This document shows, one piece after another, positions 9,304 to 18,732 of a DNA stretch of 64,000 nucleotides (position 1 is its first letter; each line of letters opens with the position of its first letter). This DNA is from Methylohalomonas sp034521715. Its GTDB lineage: Bacteria; Pseudomonadota; Gammaproteobacteria; Methylohalomonadales; Methylohalomonadaceae. The stretch is taken from NCBI GenBank assembly GCA_034521715.1, contig JAXHLY010000004.1, positions 372,001 through 436,000 of the forward strand. The letters are read 5' to 3'. Below the pieces are notes generated by a model that was not told the DNA's origin, searched no databases, and saw nothing but the letters and a program-made list of their open reading frames with translations. The translations under genes were made by a program, and so were the position numbers.

Positions 9304-9954
9304 TCAATTCAGGGCGTCCTTGCTCAATCCGAGTACGGACGGCACGAATATGCTCTCCTTGTTGACTGCAGTCTCGTTCAGATGCTGCAGGAACTCGACA
9401 GGCTTTTTCAGCGTCGTCAGCACCAGCGCGTCATGTTCCCCCAGGTGCTTGATATCTGTCGCCACCGGCAGACCAAAACGTGTCTCTGATTTCTGCCTGG
9501 GATCATAAATACCGATGACCTCGATATCGTCTTCCTCCTGGGCCCTCAACAGTGCTATCTCGGTCAATTCCGAATAGCCGCACAGCACAATCCGACGCCA
9601 GCCGTGTTCCCGACAGCGCTGATAGACCGCCCGGCAGGCATCACCGGCGCGGCGGTAGAATTCGAAGGACGAGGACAGGTACTTGGCCGTCAGCCGGCTT
9701 TTCTCGGCGAAGCCTTTCGGGGTCAGGTAATACAGGTAGCGATTGGCCGGGGCCTGGTGGACCTTGATGAGGCCCTTGCGGGCGCAACGGCGTAAATAGG
9801 AGTTGGCCAGCCCCAAAGCCACGCCCAGATTGGCGGCCAGGTGGCGCTGGGTAACCGCGCTGTCGTTCTCGATTGTCTCGAGAATTTCGAGCGTGAGAGC
9901 GTCTTCTTTATCGTCTGAGTTCACTAGAGGTGCAGTATAGCCATGGGTGTTCAA
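9304..9954 (-). CDS. EPS-associated MarR/winged-helix regulator with C-terminal Rossmann-like domain
   Basis: A 216-residue two-domain protein. Residues 20-85 form a winged helix-turn-helix (LEILETIENDSAVTQRHLAA, then YLTPKGFAEKSRL) like the MarR-type regulators often found in exopolysaccharide loci. Residues 110-205 look like a nucleotide-binding domain (RIVLCGYSELTEIALLRAQE, IEVIGIYDPRQ) of the kind that senses a small molecule or redox cofactor. It lies between the RfaH-like gene and the pse operon on the same strand, so it probably regulates one or both polysaccharide units. Its ligand and operator are unknown. Confidence 0.75.
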   Translation of the reverse strand: MNTHGYTAPLVNSDDKEDALTLEILETIENDSAVTQRHLAANLGVALGLANSYLRRCARKGLIKVHQAPANRYLYYLTPKGFAEKSRLTAKYLSSSFEFYRRAGDACRAVYQRCREHGWRRIVLCGYSELTEIALLRAQEEDDIEVIGIYDPRQKSETRFGLPVATDIKHLGEHDALVLTTLKKPVEFLQHLNETAVNKESIFVPSVLGLSKDALN

Positions 9955-10032
9955 ATTGTGAACAATTGGTCTCGCCGGTACCAGCGAATTCTGACTTGCA
10001 AGGTATATGAACCCGACCAGGCGGAGGGATGT

Positions 10033-10529
10033 TCAGTAACGTTCGATCGCCGAACTATCCGCTTCAAGGCGAACACTTTGCTCGGCAATTTGCAGCAGCA
10101 GTGCCACCCGCTCCTTGCCGGTCCTTGCCTGGAAAATCGCGGTATAGCCTTCAAAAGGCCCATGACTTATACGCACCGTCTCACCCGGCACGGGATCGAG
10201 CGACGGGAGTTCCTGGATGCCCTCCCCGTTCTCACGCGCCTTCAGTGTCTCAATCAGGCTATCCGGCACCCTGGCAGGGGTTTCACCGAATTTGACCGTA
10301 TACTCTACCCAAGCGTAGAACGGATAGGCTTCCAGTTGTCGGTCTGATCACTGAGATGGAGGAAAAGGTAACGGGGAAACAGCGGCCCGATATCCGGGAT
10401 CGAGCGACCGCGCCGACGCCGTAGTACCTGCGCCAGGGGCAGATAAGCGAGATAACCCTGGCGAGCCAGATTTTGCTGCGCAAGGCGCTCCTGCCGAGGT
10501 TTGGTATGAATCAGATACCAGGCTTCCAT
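10033..10529 (-). CDS. rfaH: RfaH/NusG-like transcription antiterminator, one frameshift
   Basis: The N-terminus (MEAWYLIHTKPRQERLAQQN) is the NGN domain of NusG paralogues, with GPLFPRYLFLHL further on. After one frameshift near 10305 the protein continues as KFGETPARVPDSLIETL and ends with a KOW-type segment, VRISHGPFEGYTAIFQARTG. Restored length is about 165 residues, the usual size of RfaH. A general NusG would sit with secE and ribosomal protein genes; this one lies inside a polysaccharide cluster next to a perfect ops element, so the RfaH role is a strong inference. Confidence 0.82.
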
Positions 10530-10583
10530 AGGCCGAATTTTAGCAATTTATACCGGCTGCGGGCGAACCATGGCGGACAATCA

Positions 10584-11979
10584 TCATTTACGGCCCCTGA
10601 GATAAGCCAGGCTAACAAGACCCGTTAAACGGTATACCCACCAGCACAATAATATATTCCATATAAGCAGGCTGATAGCCGTTGCCACAGCAGCGCCAAT
10701 CATACCAAATGGTGGAATCAGCAAGGCATTCAATACGATGTTGGCCAGTGCCGCAATGGCAACACCGGCACTGCTATACCAGGCATGACCCGTCATATTG
10801 AGTATGAGACCGACCGAGCCCATCGCGACGTTGAAAAACTGGCCGAGGCATAATATCCATAGCGCCGTATAGCCGGTGGTGAATTCGTTGCCGAAGACAA
10901 TTGCCAGAATACCGTAACCAAAAAATATGAATACCAGCATGAATGGTATCGCACCTAGAATAGCCACGCGCGCTCCACCGGAAACCAGTTCCTGCAGTTT
11001 AATGAACTCTCCGGACTCATAAAACCTGGCAATATGCGGGGCAATTACCATATTGATTGCTGTTAACATGAACGCGACAAGCATGGCTATCTGTGAAACC
11101 ACATGATAGATTCCGGTTTCAGAAGCCGATTTCAAAACACCAATCATCAATGTGTCCGTATGCTGGATGATGATCTGGCGCACCGGCCAATAACAGGTAT
11201 GGTAATGCCTCGCGCAACCAGCGTGCGGTATCAAACTGGGGTTCTGTGTTTCTGATACCTGCCGGCAAGGCGATATATAGAAGCCAGATGCCAACCGCGA
11301 ATGCGAACGCCTGGGCAATAACATGAATCTGAACAGCCAGTGTATCGGTCAGCGTCCATGCCGGTGCGAATAATAATGTCGCTCCGAGCAAAAGGAGCAA
11401 CATAAGCGGCTGCAGCATGGACTCCGGGAGCAGACTCCACACGATCCGGCCCAGCCCCCTTAGTGTCGCGGCCCTTAATCCTGACAAACCCAACAGGGGC
11501 AATAGCACCAGCGCCCAGAGCATTGTCTCCGGGGTTCCTGCCGGAATCTTCACGGGTAAAACCAGAATAATTACTGCTGCCAGACCACCGAAGACGATGG
11601 AAGACACCAGGGTAATACGATTTGTGGAAAGCAGCAGGCCTTTGAGAGCCGACAATTGGTCACGGTACTGAAAAATAGCGGATCGGCGAATCAGGAGTTG
11701 TGGGAAACCGAGCTGTAGCGGGATAGCCAATAGCCCGACTACTGCCATAGCAAAAGCGTAAGAACCATACTGACTTGCGCCCAGAATGTGGGCAAGTGCT
11801 GCACTGATAGCGAGCAATAACAGTTTGCCGCAAACCATCGTTACGAGGGTGCCGGCACCGCCACGCATCAGTTGAGCGCGAAATGATGCGGATGAATTAA
11901 ACAATTCTTGCAAATACTTCAATATGATAGTGCCACTAGACAAGGCATGATTAATTATTGTATTCCGACAGTCGTTCAA
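10584..11979 (-). CDS. Oligosaccharide flippase (Wzx/PST family), one frameshift
   Basis: A polytopic inner-membrane protein of the MVF/MATE superfamily that would flip lipid-linked repeat units. The N-terminal half (GGAGTLVTMVCGKLLLLAIS, GASQYGSYAFAMAVVGLL) carries about seven membrane helices. The frame shifts near 11185, and the second half (QHTDTLMIGVLKSASETGIYH, then five or more helices ending in VSLAYLRGRK) follows. Restored length is about 464 residues, normal for Wzx. An ATG at 11979 is the furthest upstream, but later ones just before GGAGTL are also possible. Its presence implies a Wzy-type assembly route, although no polymerase is in the window. Confidence 0.8.
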
Positions 11980-12120
11980 ATGGGGACGGACCCAGAAGCG
12001 CTAGCACAGGATCGATGTTATATTGGCAGAAGCAGGCATCCAGTCAAATTAAACCGCCCTCTGGCCAGCCCTGGATCGACAAAATCACGGTCTTCACCAT
12101 GATTATGATTGAAGCTTGAT

Positions 12121-12741
12121 TTATACCGATTTCAGGATTTTGTGTTCCATCAATACAGCGTTAATCTGTTTGACACAGTCATCAACATCCGTATTTTCTG
12201 TATCCAGAACCAGTTCCGGGCTTTCCGGAGCTTCATAAGGAGATGAGATGCCTGTAAATTCGGGGATAATGCCCTCACGGGCCTTTTTATAGAGACCCTT
12301 GGGATCGCGCTGCTCGCAGGCTTCCAGTGAAGCCTTGCAGTAAATCTCGATAAAATCTCCCGGTGGTACTAGATTGCGGATGATCTGACGGTCCCGGACA
12401 AAGGGTGAAATGAACGCCGTCAGGGTAATCAGTCCGGCCTCGACCATGAGCTTGCTGACTTCTCCGATGCGGCGGATGTTTTCCGTCCGATCCCGTTCTG
12501 TAAATCCCAGGTCTTTGCATAGCCCTTTGCGGATATTATCTCCATCCAGCACATAAGTCCTGGCATTCTGCTTGTAAAGATAGTCCTCGGTGGCATGGGC
12601 CAGTGTAGACTTTCCGGATCCGGATAGACCAGTAAACCACAGAATACAGCCCTTGTGGCTATTGAGCGCCTCACGATCCTTCCGCAAGACTGTCGGTTCG
12701 TGCCAGACAGTGTACTGATTGGTGACTTTTTCGTTGGACAT
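12121..12741 (-). CDS. cysC: Adenylyl-sulfate kinase
   Basis: Phosphorylates APS to PAPS, the universal sulfate donor. The P-loop GLSGSGKST is at residues 38-46, LDGDNIRKGL is the APS-binding segment and FISPFVRDR is conserved across CysC proteins. At 206 residues it is full length and intact. No cysD/cysN sulfurylase is adjacent. A lone cysC inside a polysaccharide cluster suggests PAPS for a sulfotransferase rather than assimilatory sulfate reduction; no sulfotransferase is visible in this window, so this remains inference. It lies 27 bases downstream of ugd on the same strand. Confidence 0.92.
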   Translation of the reverse strand: MSNEKVTNQYTVWHEPTVLRKDREALNSHKGCILWFTGLSGSGKSTLAHATEDYLYKQNARTYVLDGDNIRKGLCKDLGFTERDRTENIRRIGEVSKLMVEAGLITLTAFISPFVRDRQIIRNLVPPGDFIEIYCKASLEACEQRDPKGLYKKAREGIIPEFTGISSPYEAPESPELVLDTENTDVDDCVKQINAVLMEHKILKSV

Positions 12742-12768
12742 TAATGGACCTGTTATTTAGTTCAAAGA

Positions 12769-14073
12769 TTACGAGCGGCCGACGCAATGATAGTTAAAGC
12801 CAGCATCGCGCATGGTCTGTGGTTCATAGACGTTACGCAGATCGATGAATACATTGCCTTTCATGGCATTCAATACTTGTTTAGGACTCAGGCCACGGTA
12901 TTCATTCCATTCAGTCAAAAGCACAACTGCATCAGCATCCTGTATGGCATCGGTAACAGATTCGCAATACTGAACTTCTTTTGGCAGATGTTCCCTAGCC
13001 TCTTCCATGCCCTGCGGGTCGTGCGCTCTGATTGCGGCACCGAGTTCGATCAGGTTGGGAACGATGGATAGCGCCGGTGAATCGCGCATGTCGTCGGTTT
13101 CCGGCTTGAAGGTCAGACCGAGCACGGCGATGGTACTGCTGGCAACCTCGTTGTCCAGTGCGCTGCGAATCTTTTTGACCATGCGTGCCTTCTGGGCGGC
13201 ATTGACCTCGATGACGGCCTCAACGATGCGCGAGGAACTGCCATGCTCCTGGGCGATACGGACGAGTGCCTTGGTATCCTTGGGAAAACATGAACCGCCA
13301 TAACCGGGCCCAGCATGCAAAAATTTGCGGCCAATGCGATTATCAAGGCCCATGCCCTTGGCTACCGCATGCACATCGGCACCGACGGCCTCGCATAGCA
13401 TGGACATCTCATTGATGAAACTGATCTTGGTGGCAAGAAAGGCATTGGAGGCATACTTGATCAATTCTGCGCTCTCCAGCCCTGTAACCAGTATCGGTGC
13501 CTCGATCAGATTCAGTGGCCTATAGAGTTCCCGTAGCAGTTTCTCGGCCTGTTCGCTCTCGACACCGATGACCACCCGGTCGGGCCGCATGAAGTCATTG
13601 ATGGCCGCACCCTCGCGCAGGAATTCCGGATTTGAAGCTACATCAAAATCGGCCTTAGGATTGGTATCAGCAATGATGCGTTTAACGTTGCGGGCTGTTC
13701 CAACGGGGACAGTCGACTTGTCAACCACGACTGTGTAGCCCCGTAGTCTTTCCGCTATATCCTTTGCAGCCTGGTAGACGTAGGTCAGATCGGCGTAGCC
13801 GTCGCCGTGGCGGCTTGGAGTGCCAACGGCAATAAAAACCAAGTCAGCTTCCGAGATAGCATTGTAGTCGGTGCTGAATTTCAGGCGGTTGTTCTTGACG
13901 TTGTCGGCGACAAGTTCTTCAAGGCCAGATTCGTAGATTGGTACTTGACCAGCTTCCAATTTTTCTATTTTTTTAGCATTGATGTCTATGCAGGTAACTT
14001 CGGCGCCGAATTCGGCAAAGCATGTTCCAGAGACAAGGCCTACATAGCCGGTGCCGATCATGACTACTTTCAT
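12769..14073 (-). CDS. ugd: UDP-glucose 6-dehydrogenase
   Basis: An intact 434-residue enzyme oxidising UDP-glucose to UDP-glucuronate with two NAD+. GTGYVGLVSGTCFAEFG is the N-terminal Rossmann loop, FLREGAAINDF and ELIKYASNAFLATKISF are substrate-binding segments, and the catalytic cysteine is in GPGYGGSCFPKDTKAL. GLTFKPETDDMRDSPAL marks the C-terminal domain. UDP-GlcA would feed the epimerase at 15718. The gap between this gene and the upstream dehydrogenase holds only half of a dispersed repeat (TTTCTCGCTGCGCTCGAAAT). Confidence 0.95.
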   Translation of the reverse strand: MKVVMIGTGYVGLVSGTCFAEFGAEVTCIDINAKKIEKLEAGQVPIYESGLEELVADNVKNNRLKFSTDYNAISEADLVFIAVGTPSRHGDGYADLTYVYQAAKDIAERLRGYTVVVDKSTVPVGTARNVKRIIADTNPKADFDVASNPEFLREGAAINDFMRPDRVVIGVESEQAEKLLRELYRPLNLIEAPILVTGLESAELIKYASNAFLATKISFINEMSMLCEAVGADVHAVAKGMGLDNRIGRKFLHAGPGYGGSCFPKDTKALVRIAQEHGSSSRIVEAVIEVNAAQKARMVKKIRSALDNEVASSTIAVLGLTFKPETDDMRDSPALSIVPNLIELGAAIRAHDPQGMEEAREHLPKEVQYCESVTDAIQDADAVVLLTEWNEYRGLSPKQVLNAMKGNVFIDLRNVYEPQTMRDAGFNYHCVGRS

Positions 14074-14248
14074 TCTTTAGACTTCCTTGCGATTAATACT
14101 TAATTAATTCTATTGAAGATTTCTCGCTGCGCTCGAAATGACGATTTTGTTTTCAGCCTCATCCTAATCTTCCCCCGTCGAGGTGGAAGGAGCTAATTCT
14201 GCCTTCACTCGCCGCTACACGGTCACCCTTCCCATAGGAAAAGTTCAC

Positions 14249-15535
14249 TTAAAGCCGATAAAGTTCTATCGCTTTCGGTTTTGTTTCTCGTAGCAGAACG
14301 GATTTGACATCGAAGACAATGCCGCTGCCATCTATCAGTAGTTTTTCAATACCAGGCCAACCCAATTCCAGCAGTTCCCGGTGGGAGACTGCCATGATCA
14401 CGGCCCGGCCCGGCTGTAGATCTCTGTAGGCCGTCAGGGTCAGGCCGTATTCCTCTTTGGCCTGTTCGACGTCGGCCACGGGGTCGTAAATCTGGACGTT
14501 GACGCCGAAGGATTCAAGTTCCTCGATTAGGTCGAGGACGCGGGTATTACGTAGATCCGGCACGTTTTCCTTGAAGGTCGCACCCAGAACCGTCACTGTG
14601 CTGCCCTTGATCATCTGTCCAGCGTTGATGAGCTGCTTGATGACCATGCGCGCAACATAACGGCCCATGGCATCATTTATGCTGCGCCCTGCCAGGATTA
14701 CCTGGGGTGAATAACCAAGCACTGAAGCTTTATAGGTCAGATAGTACGGATCGACGCCTATGCAGTGGCCGCCTACCAGGCCTGGCCTAAAGGGCAAAAA
14801 ATTCCATTTGGTTCCTGCCGCCTGCAGGACTTCATTGGTATCGATCTTCATCTTGTTGAAGATCAGCGCGAGTTCGTTCATTAGCGCGATATTCAGATCG
14901 CGCTGGGTGTTTTCAATAACCTTGGCGGCCTCGCCGGCCTTGATACTGGAAACCTTATGCACGCCCGCCTTGACGATACTGCTGTAAACCTCGGCGATAA
15001 TATCCAGGGTTTCATTATTCTGTGCCGAGACGACCTTAACGGTATTTTCCAGTGTGTGCTGTGTGTCTCCCGGATTGATGCGTTCCGGGGAATAGCCAAC
15101 CTGAAAGTCCTTGCCGCAGGTGAGTCCTGAGAGGCGCTCCAGAATCGGAACGCACTCCTCTTCGGTGGCGCCGGGATAGACGGTGGATTCGTAGACGACG
15201 ATGTCGCCGGCCTTGAGTTGCTGGCCGATGATTTCCGTGGCGTTCAGGAGCGGTGATAGATCCGGCTGTTTGGCAGCGTTGATCGGCGTCGGCACAGCAA
15301 TAATGTGGAAATCCGCCTGGACCAGATCGGCGGCATTGTCGGTGAACAGGATATCGCTTTGTTCCAGGTCTTCGGCTGTGACAACTTCGATCCAGTCGGC
15401 GCCTTGCTTGAGTTCCCGGATGCGCCGCGGGTTGTTGTCATAGGCGACGACACGTCCCTGCTTGCCAAAGGCGACGGCCACAGGCAGCCCAACGTAGCCG
15501 AGGCCGATGACGGAGATTTTACGTCCGTGCGACAT
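14249..15535 (-). CDS. tviB: UDP-N-acetylhexosamine 6-dehydrogenase (TviB/WbpA-type)
   Basis: An intact 428-residue nucleotide-sugar dehydrogenase of the VipA/TviB group, oxidising C6 of UDP-GlcNAc or UDP-GalNAc to the uronic acid. VIGLGYVGLPVAVAFGKQG is the Rossmann loop, YSPERINPGD is a group signature, and the catalytic Cys is in GLVGGHCIGVDPYYLTYKA. GATFKENVPDLRNTRV begins the C-terminal domain. With wbpB, wbpE and wbpD upstream it provides the first step towards UDP-2,3-diacetamido-2,3-dideoxyglucuronate. GlcNAc versus GalNAc specificity cannot be told from sequence by eye. Confidence 0.88.
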   Translation of the reverse strand: MSHGRKISVIGLGYVGLPVAVAFGKQGRVVAYDNNPRRIRELKQGADWIEVVTAEDLEQSDILFTDNAADLVQADFHIIAVPTPINAAKQPDLSPLLNATEIIGQQLKAGDIVVYESTVYPGATEEECVPILERLSGLTCGKDFQVGYSPERINPGDTQHTLENTVKVVSAQNNETLDIIAEVYSSIVKAGVHKVSSIKAGEAAKVIENTQRDLNIALMNELALIFNKMKIDTNEVLQAAGTKWNFLPFRPGLVGGHCIGVDPYYLTYKASVLGYSPQVILAGRSINDAMGRYVARMVIKQLINAGQMIKGSTVTVLGATFKENVPDLRNTRVLDLIEELESFGVNVQIYDPVADVEQAKEEYGLTLTAYRDLQPGRAVIMAVSHRELLELGWPGIEKLLIDGSGIVFDVKSVLLRETKPKAIELYRL

Positions 15536-15717
15536 TAAGTAAGTTGCTCCTGGTTAATTCTCTTGCTGCTAGAATCTCGAAAGATTTCTCGCTACGCTCA
15601 AAATGACACATTATTTTGTTCGCAGCGAGCTTACCGCTTTTACAGTTCCTGTTGCCATGGTTTACTAGATTGCTTCGCTGCGCTCGCAATGACAGGGTGC
15701 TTGTGTTCAACCCCATT

Positions 15718-16779
15718 CTAGCCTTCCCCCATCGAAGGGGAAGAAACTTCGGTCTTACCCTCATGTTCAGTGTCGACGCTGTAGTAGTCCCGGTACCAGG
15801 CGACGAATTTTTCCAGTCCTTCCTTCAATGGCGTTGACGGTGAAAAGCCGATGTCTTGGATGAGGTCGTCAACGTCAGCGTAGCTGGTGTGCATGTCGCC
15901 CGGCTGCATGGGCAGCATGTGTTTTTCTGCTTCCTGGCCCAGCACTGTTTCCAGTGTCGAGATAAAATCCATCAGCCGGACTGGAGAGTGATTACCAATA
16001 TTATACAGACGGTATGGTGCCGTGCTGGTACCCGGATCCGGGTGTTTGCCATCCCAGCCGGGATTCGGTCCCGGTACTCGGTCCAAGGTACGGATAACGC
16101 CTGCGACGATATCGTCGATATAAGTGAAATCGCGGCTCAAGTCTCCGTTATTATAGACCTCGATGGGATCGCCCCTGGAAATCCGGTCGGTAAACTTGAA
16201 ATACGCCATATCCGGTCGGCCCCAGGGTCCGTAAACCGTGAAGAAGCGGAGGCCGGTCACGGGGATCCGGTAGAGATGGCTGTAGGTATGCGCCATCAGT
16301 TCGTTGGCCTTCTTGGTAGCGGCGTATAGCGAGACGGGATGGTCGACGTTGTCGTGGACCGAGAACGGCGTCTTGGTATTGGCGCCGTAGACCGAGCTGG
16401 AAGAGGCAAAAACCAGATGCTGGATGTTGTTGTGGCGGCAGGCCTCCAGCACGTTGACGAAACCAACCAGATTGCACTCCACGTAGGCATGCGGGTTTTC
16501 CAGTGAATAGCGCACGCCGGCCTGGGCAGCCAGGTGGATGACACGTTCGGCGCCGGCGGCCTCGAACAGGGCCGCGGTCGGGCTGCGCTCGGCCAGGTCC
16601 TGTTCGTGGAAGGTGAAGCCGGGATGATCGGCAATCTGAGCCAGTCGATCTCGCTTGAGCTGGACACTATAATAGTCGGTCAGAGAGTCAATACCTATGA
16701 CTTCGTCACCGCGTTCCAGCAGGCGTTTGCTGACATAGTATCCAATAAAACCTGCAGCGCCAGTAACTATAACTCGCAT
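15718..16779 (-). CDS. NAD-dependent UDP-glucuronate 4-epimerase
   Basis: An intact extended short-chain dehydrogenase of 353 residues. GAAGFIGYYVSKRLLERGD is the NAD-binding loop, LTDYYSVQLKRDRL and QAGVRYSLENPHAYV are typical of glucuronate epimerases, SSSSVYG and YAATKKANE hold the catalytic Ser/Tyr/Lys, and YGPWGRPDMA is the substrate loop. It would convert UDP-GlcA from Ugd to UDP-GalA. The last dozen residues (after YYSVD) run into an intergenic repeat, so the natural end may have been a little earlier. A broken copy of its C-terminus lies at 26210-26472. Confidence 0.9.
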   Translation of the reverse strand: MRVIVTGAAGFIGYYVSKRLLERGDEVIGIDSLTDYYSVQLKRDRLAQIADHPGFTFHEQDLAERSPTAALFEAAGAERVIHLAAQAGVRYSLENPHAYVECNLVGFVNVLEACRHNNIQHLVFASSSSVYGANTKTPFSVHDNVDHPVSLYAATKKANELMAHTYSHLYRIPVTGLRFFTVYGPWGRPDMAYFKFTDRISRGDPIEVYNNGDLSRDFTYIDDIVAGVIRTLDRVPGPNPGWDGKHPDPGTSTAPYRLYNIGNHSPVRLMDFISTLETVLGQEAEKHMLPMQPGDMHTSYADVDDLIQDIGFSPSTPLKEGLEKFVAWYRDYYSVDTEHEGKTEVSSPSMGEG

Positions 16780-16796
16780 TATTTATAAAAATCCTG

Positions 16797-17903
16797 TCAG
16801 TTTTGACACAAAACGGTAATAGCTTCCTGTACTGCCTCTATCACCTGATTCTGTGCGTGTTCCGTTAGGTACGGATGCATGGGGAGACTCAATACACGTT
16901 CAGCCGTCAACTCCGAATACGGCAATGCTCCCTGTTTTATGTTGAGATATGTGAATGCGGGTTGCAAGTGGAGCGCCTCAGGGTAATGCACTGCCGTCGG
17001 AATACCGCGTTCGTGCAGAGCATTAGCCAGTTCGTTCCTGTTTTCTATTTGAATCGTGTATTGTGCATAAACGCTATTATTATGTGGCTCTATATATGGC
17101 ACACCAACATACTCTTTCAGGGCCTCAGAATACTTAGTACCAATTTGTATCCTTTTTTCGACCTCATCTGGAAAAATTTCCATTTTTGCCAAAAGAATTG
17201 CTGCCTGTATAGTGTCTATACGTCCATTTATTCCTGCTCGAGTATGATAATAACGGCGTTCCTGGCCGTGAATGCGCAGTTGGCGCAATCTGGTTGCCAG
17301 TTCGTCATCATCAGTAAAACAGGCGCCGGCATCACCATAGCAACCCAGCGGTTTCGAAGGGAAAAAACTGGTGCAGCCTATCGTACTCAGGCTGCATGAA
17401 CGGCGGCCCTTATACGTTGCACCGAAGCTTTGCGCGCCATCCTCGATGACCGCCAAGCCATGCTTATCTGCGATGGCATTGATGGCGTCCATATCGGCGC
17501 ACTGGCCATACAGACTGACCGGCATGATGGCGCGGGTAGCCGGGGTGACAGCAGCTTCAATGGCTGCCGGGTCGATATTCAGGGTTTTTGGATTTATATC
17601 CGCAAAGACAGGTTTCGCGCCCAGCAATGCAATAGTCTCGACCGTGGCTATGAAGCTGAATGGCGACGTAATGACTTCGTCTCCCGGCTGAATCTCCAGG
17701 GCCATCATGCTCAATAATAAGGCATCCGTGCCGCTGGAGACTGCTATGCAATGGCGGGTGCCAACATACTCGGCAAGGCAGGTTTCCAGTTCGCCGACCT
17801 CGGGACCCAGGATATATTTGCCATGGTCCAGCACGGCATTGATCCGGGCCTGGATGGCGGGCTTCAGCCGCTGGTACTGGGTCTTGAGATCGATGAATTC
17901 CAT
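16797..17903 (-). CDS. wbpE: DegT/DnrJ/EryC1 aminotransferase (WbpE-like)
   Basis: An intact 368-residue PLP-dependent sugar aminotransferase. AVSSGTDALLLSMMALEI, VIEDGAQSFGATYKGRRS and the PLP lysine in FFPSKPLGCYGDAGA are clear. It would aminate UDP-3-keto-GlcNAcA, made by the WbpB homologue at 19277, with glutamate as donor. Only five bases separate it from the WbpD homologue upstream, so the two are co-transcribed. The WbpE assignment rather than another DegT member depends on the wbpB and wbpD neighbours. Local A+T content is higher than in neighbouring genes around 17050-17250. Confidence 0.88.
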   Translation of the reverse strand: MEFIDLKTQYQRLKPAIQARINAVLDHGKYILGPEVGELETCLAEYVGTRHCIAVSSGTDALLLSMMALEIQPGDEVITSPFSFIATVETIALLGAKPVFADINPKTLNIDPAAIEAAVTPATRAIMPVSLYGQCADMDAINAIADKHGLAVIEDGAQSFGATYKGRRSCSLSTIGCTSFFPSKPLGCYGDAGACFTDDDELATRLRQLRIHGQERRYYHTRAGINGRIDTIQAAILLAKMEIFPDEVEKRIQIGTKYSEALKEYVGVPYIEPHNNSVYAQYTIQIENRNELANALHERGIPTAVHYPEALHLQPAFTYLNIKQGALPYSELTAERVLSLPMHPYLTEHAQNQVIEAVQEAITVLCQN

Positions 17904-17908
17904 AATGC

Positions 17909-18502
17909 TTATGTGGCCGGCTCTTCAGGCTGCCTGAAACAGATACCGTCCTGAAGCTGATAATACTCGCCAGTGGCCGGGCAACGGGCCGTGGCATTGC
18001 CGGTCAGGGGCAGCTCCAGGCGTTCTCCATGGATACTCATCCAGCCAATCTGGTGCGCCGGATTGCCTACCACCAAGGCATGATCCGGCACATCCCTGAG
18101 AACGACACTGCCGGCGCCGATGAAGGCATATTCACCGATGGTGATACCGCACAATATCGTGCAATTGGCACCCAGTGTTGCGCCATGGCGGACCAGCGTC
18201 TGCCGATACTCATCCTTGCGCGGGATTTCAGAGCGGGGGTTCATGACATTCGTGAACACCATGCCCGGGCCGCAGAAAACGCCGTCCTCCAGGGTCACAT
18301 CGTCATAGACGGACACATTGTTCTGTATCTTGACATGGCTGCCAATTCTGGCGCGGTTACCCACAAAAACGTTCTGTCCCAGTGAGCAATTGTTTCCAAT
18401 GACAGCGCCGCCACAGACGTGGACCCAGTGCCAGATCCTGGTGTTGTCACCGACAGTAGCGCCATCATCGATAATGGCGGTTTCATGTTTAGTGTAGTTC
18501 AA
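17909..18502 (-). CDS. wbpD: UDP-2-acetamido-3-amino-glucuronate N-acetyltransferase (WbpD-like)
   Basis: A 197-residue left-handed beta-helix acyltransferase. Hexapeptide repeats run from AIIDDGATVGDNTRIWHWVHV through IGNNCSLGQNVFVGN to GEYAFIGAGSVVLRDVPDHALVVGNPA. It would acetylate the 3-amino group made by WbpE using acetyl-CoA. The start is a TTG at 18502 giving MNYTKHETAI; no ATG fits better. Upstream the operon is interrupted by a GxxExxY gene and repeats before wbpB. A downstream WbpI-type 2-epimerase is not seen, so the product is probably the gluco isomer. Confidence 0.88.
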   Translation of the reverse strand: MNYTKHETAIIDDGATVGDNTRIWHWVHVCGGAVIGNNCSLGQNVFVGNRARIGSHVKIQNNVSVYDDVTLEDGVFCGPGMVFTNVMNPRSEIPRKDEYRQTLVRHGATLGANCTILCGITIGEYAFIGAGSVVLRDVPDHALVVGNPAHQIGWMSIHGERLELPLTGNATARCPATGEYYQLQDGICFRQPEEPAT

Positions 18503-18545
18503 TTCAGGTTAACCACTAAGACACTAAGTTCACGGATACGATGAA

Positions 18546-18646
18546 ATTCAGAACCACAAAGACACGAAGATCACAATATGTAGTCGTTAACAAGGCGTTT
18601 TATTCCTTAATTCACAACTGGGACATTGAATTTCAACAACAGCCCA
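18546..18646. repeat. Duplicated tail of the GxxExxY gene
   Basis: About 100 bases matching 18680-18778 at roughly 92 percent, in the same orientation. The copy at 18680-18778 includes the last codons and stop of the GxxExxY gene (18733) plus its 3' flank, so this stretch is a duplicated gene tail lying just downstream. Both copies begin with the ACCACAAAGRCACGAAGATC motif that also recurs at 19160-19275. Confidence 0.75.
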
Positions 18647-18732
18647 AGCCATAAAGGCACGAAGACCAGGATAAAATAACCACAAAGGCACGAAGATCAC
18701 TATATGTAGCCGTTAACAAGGCGTTTAATTCC

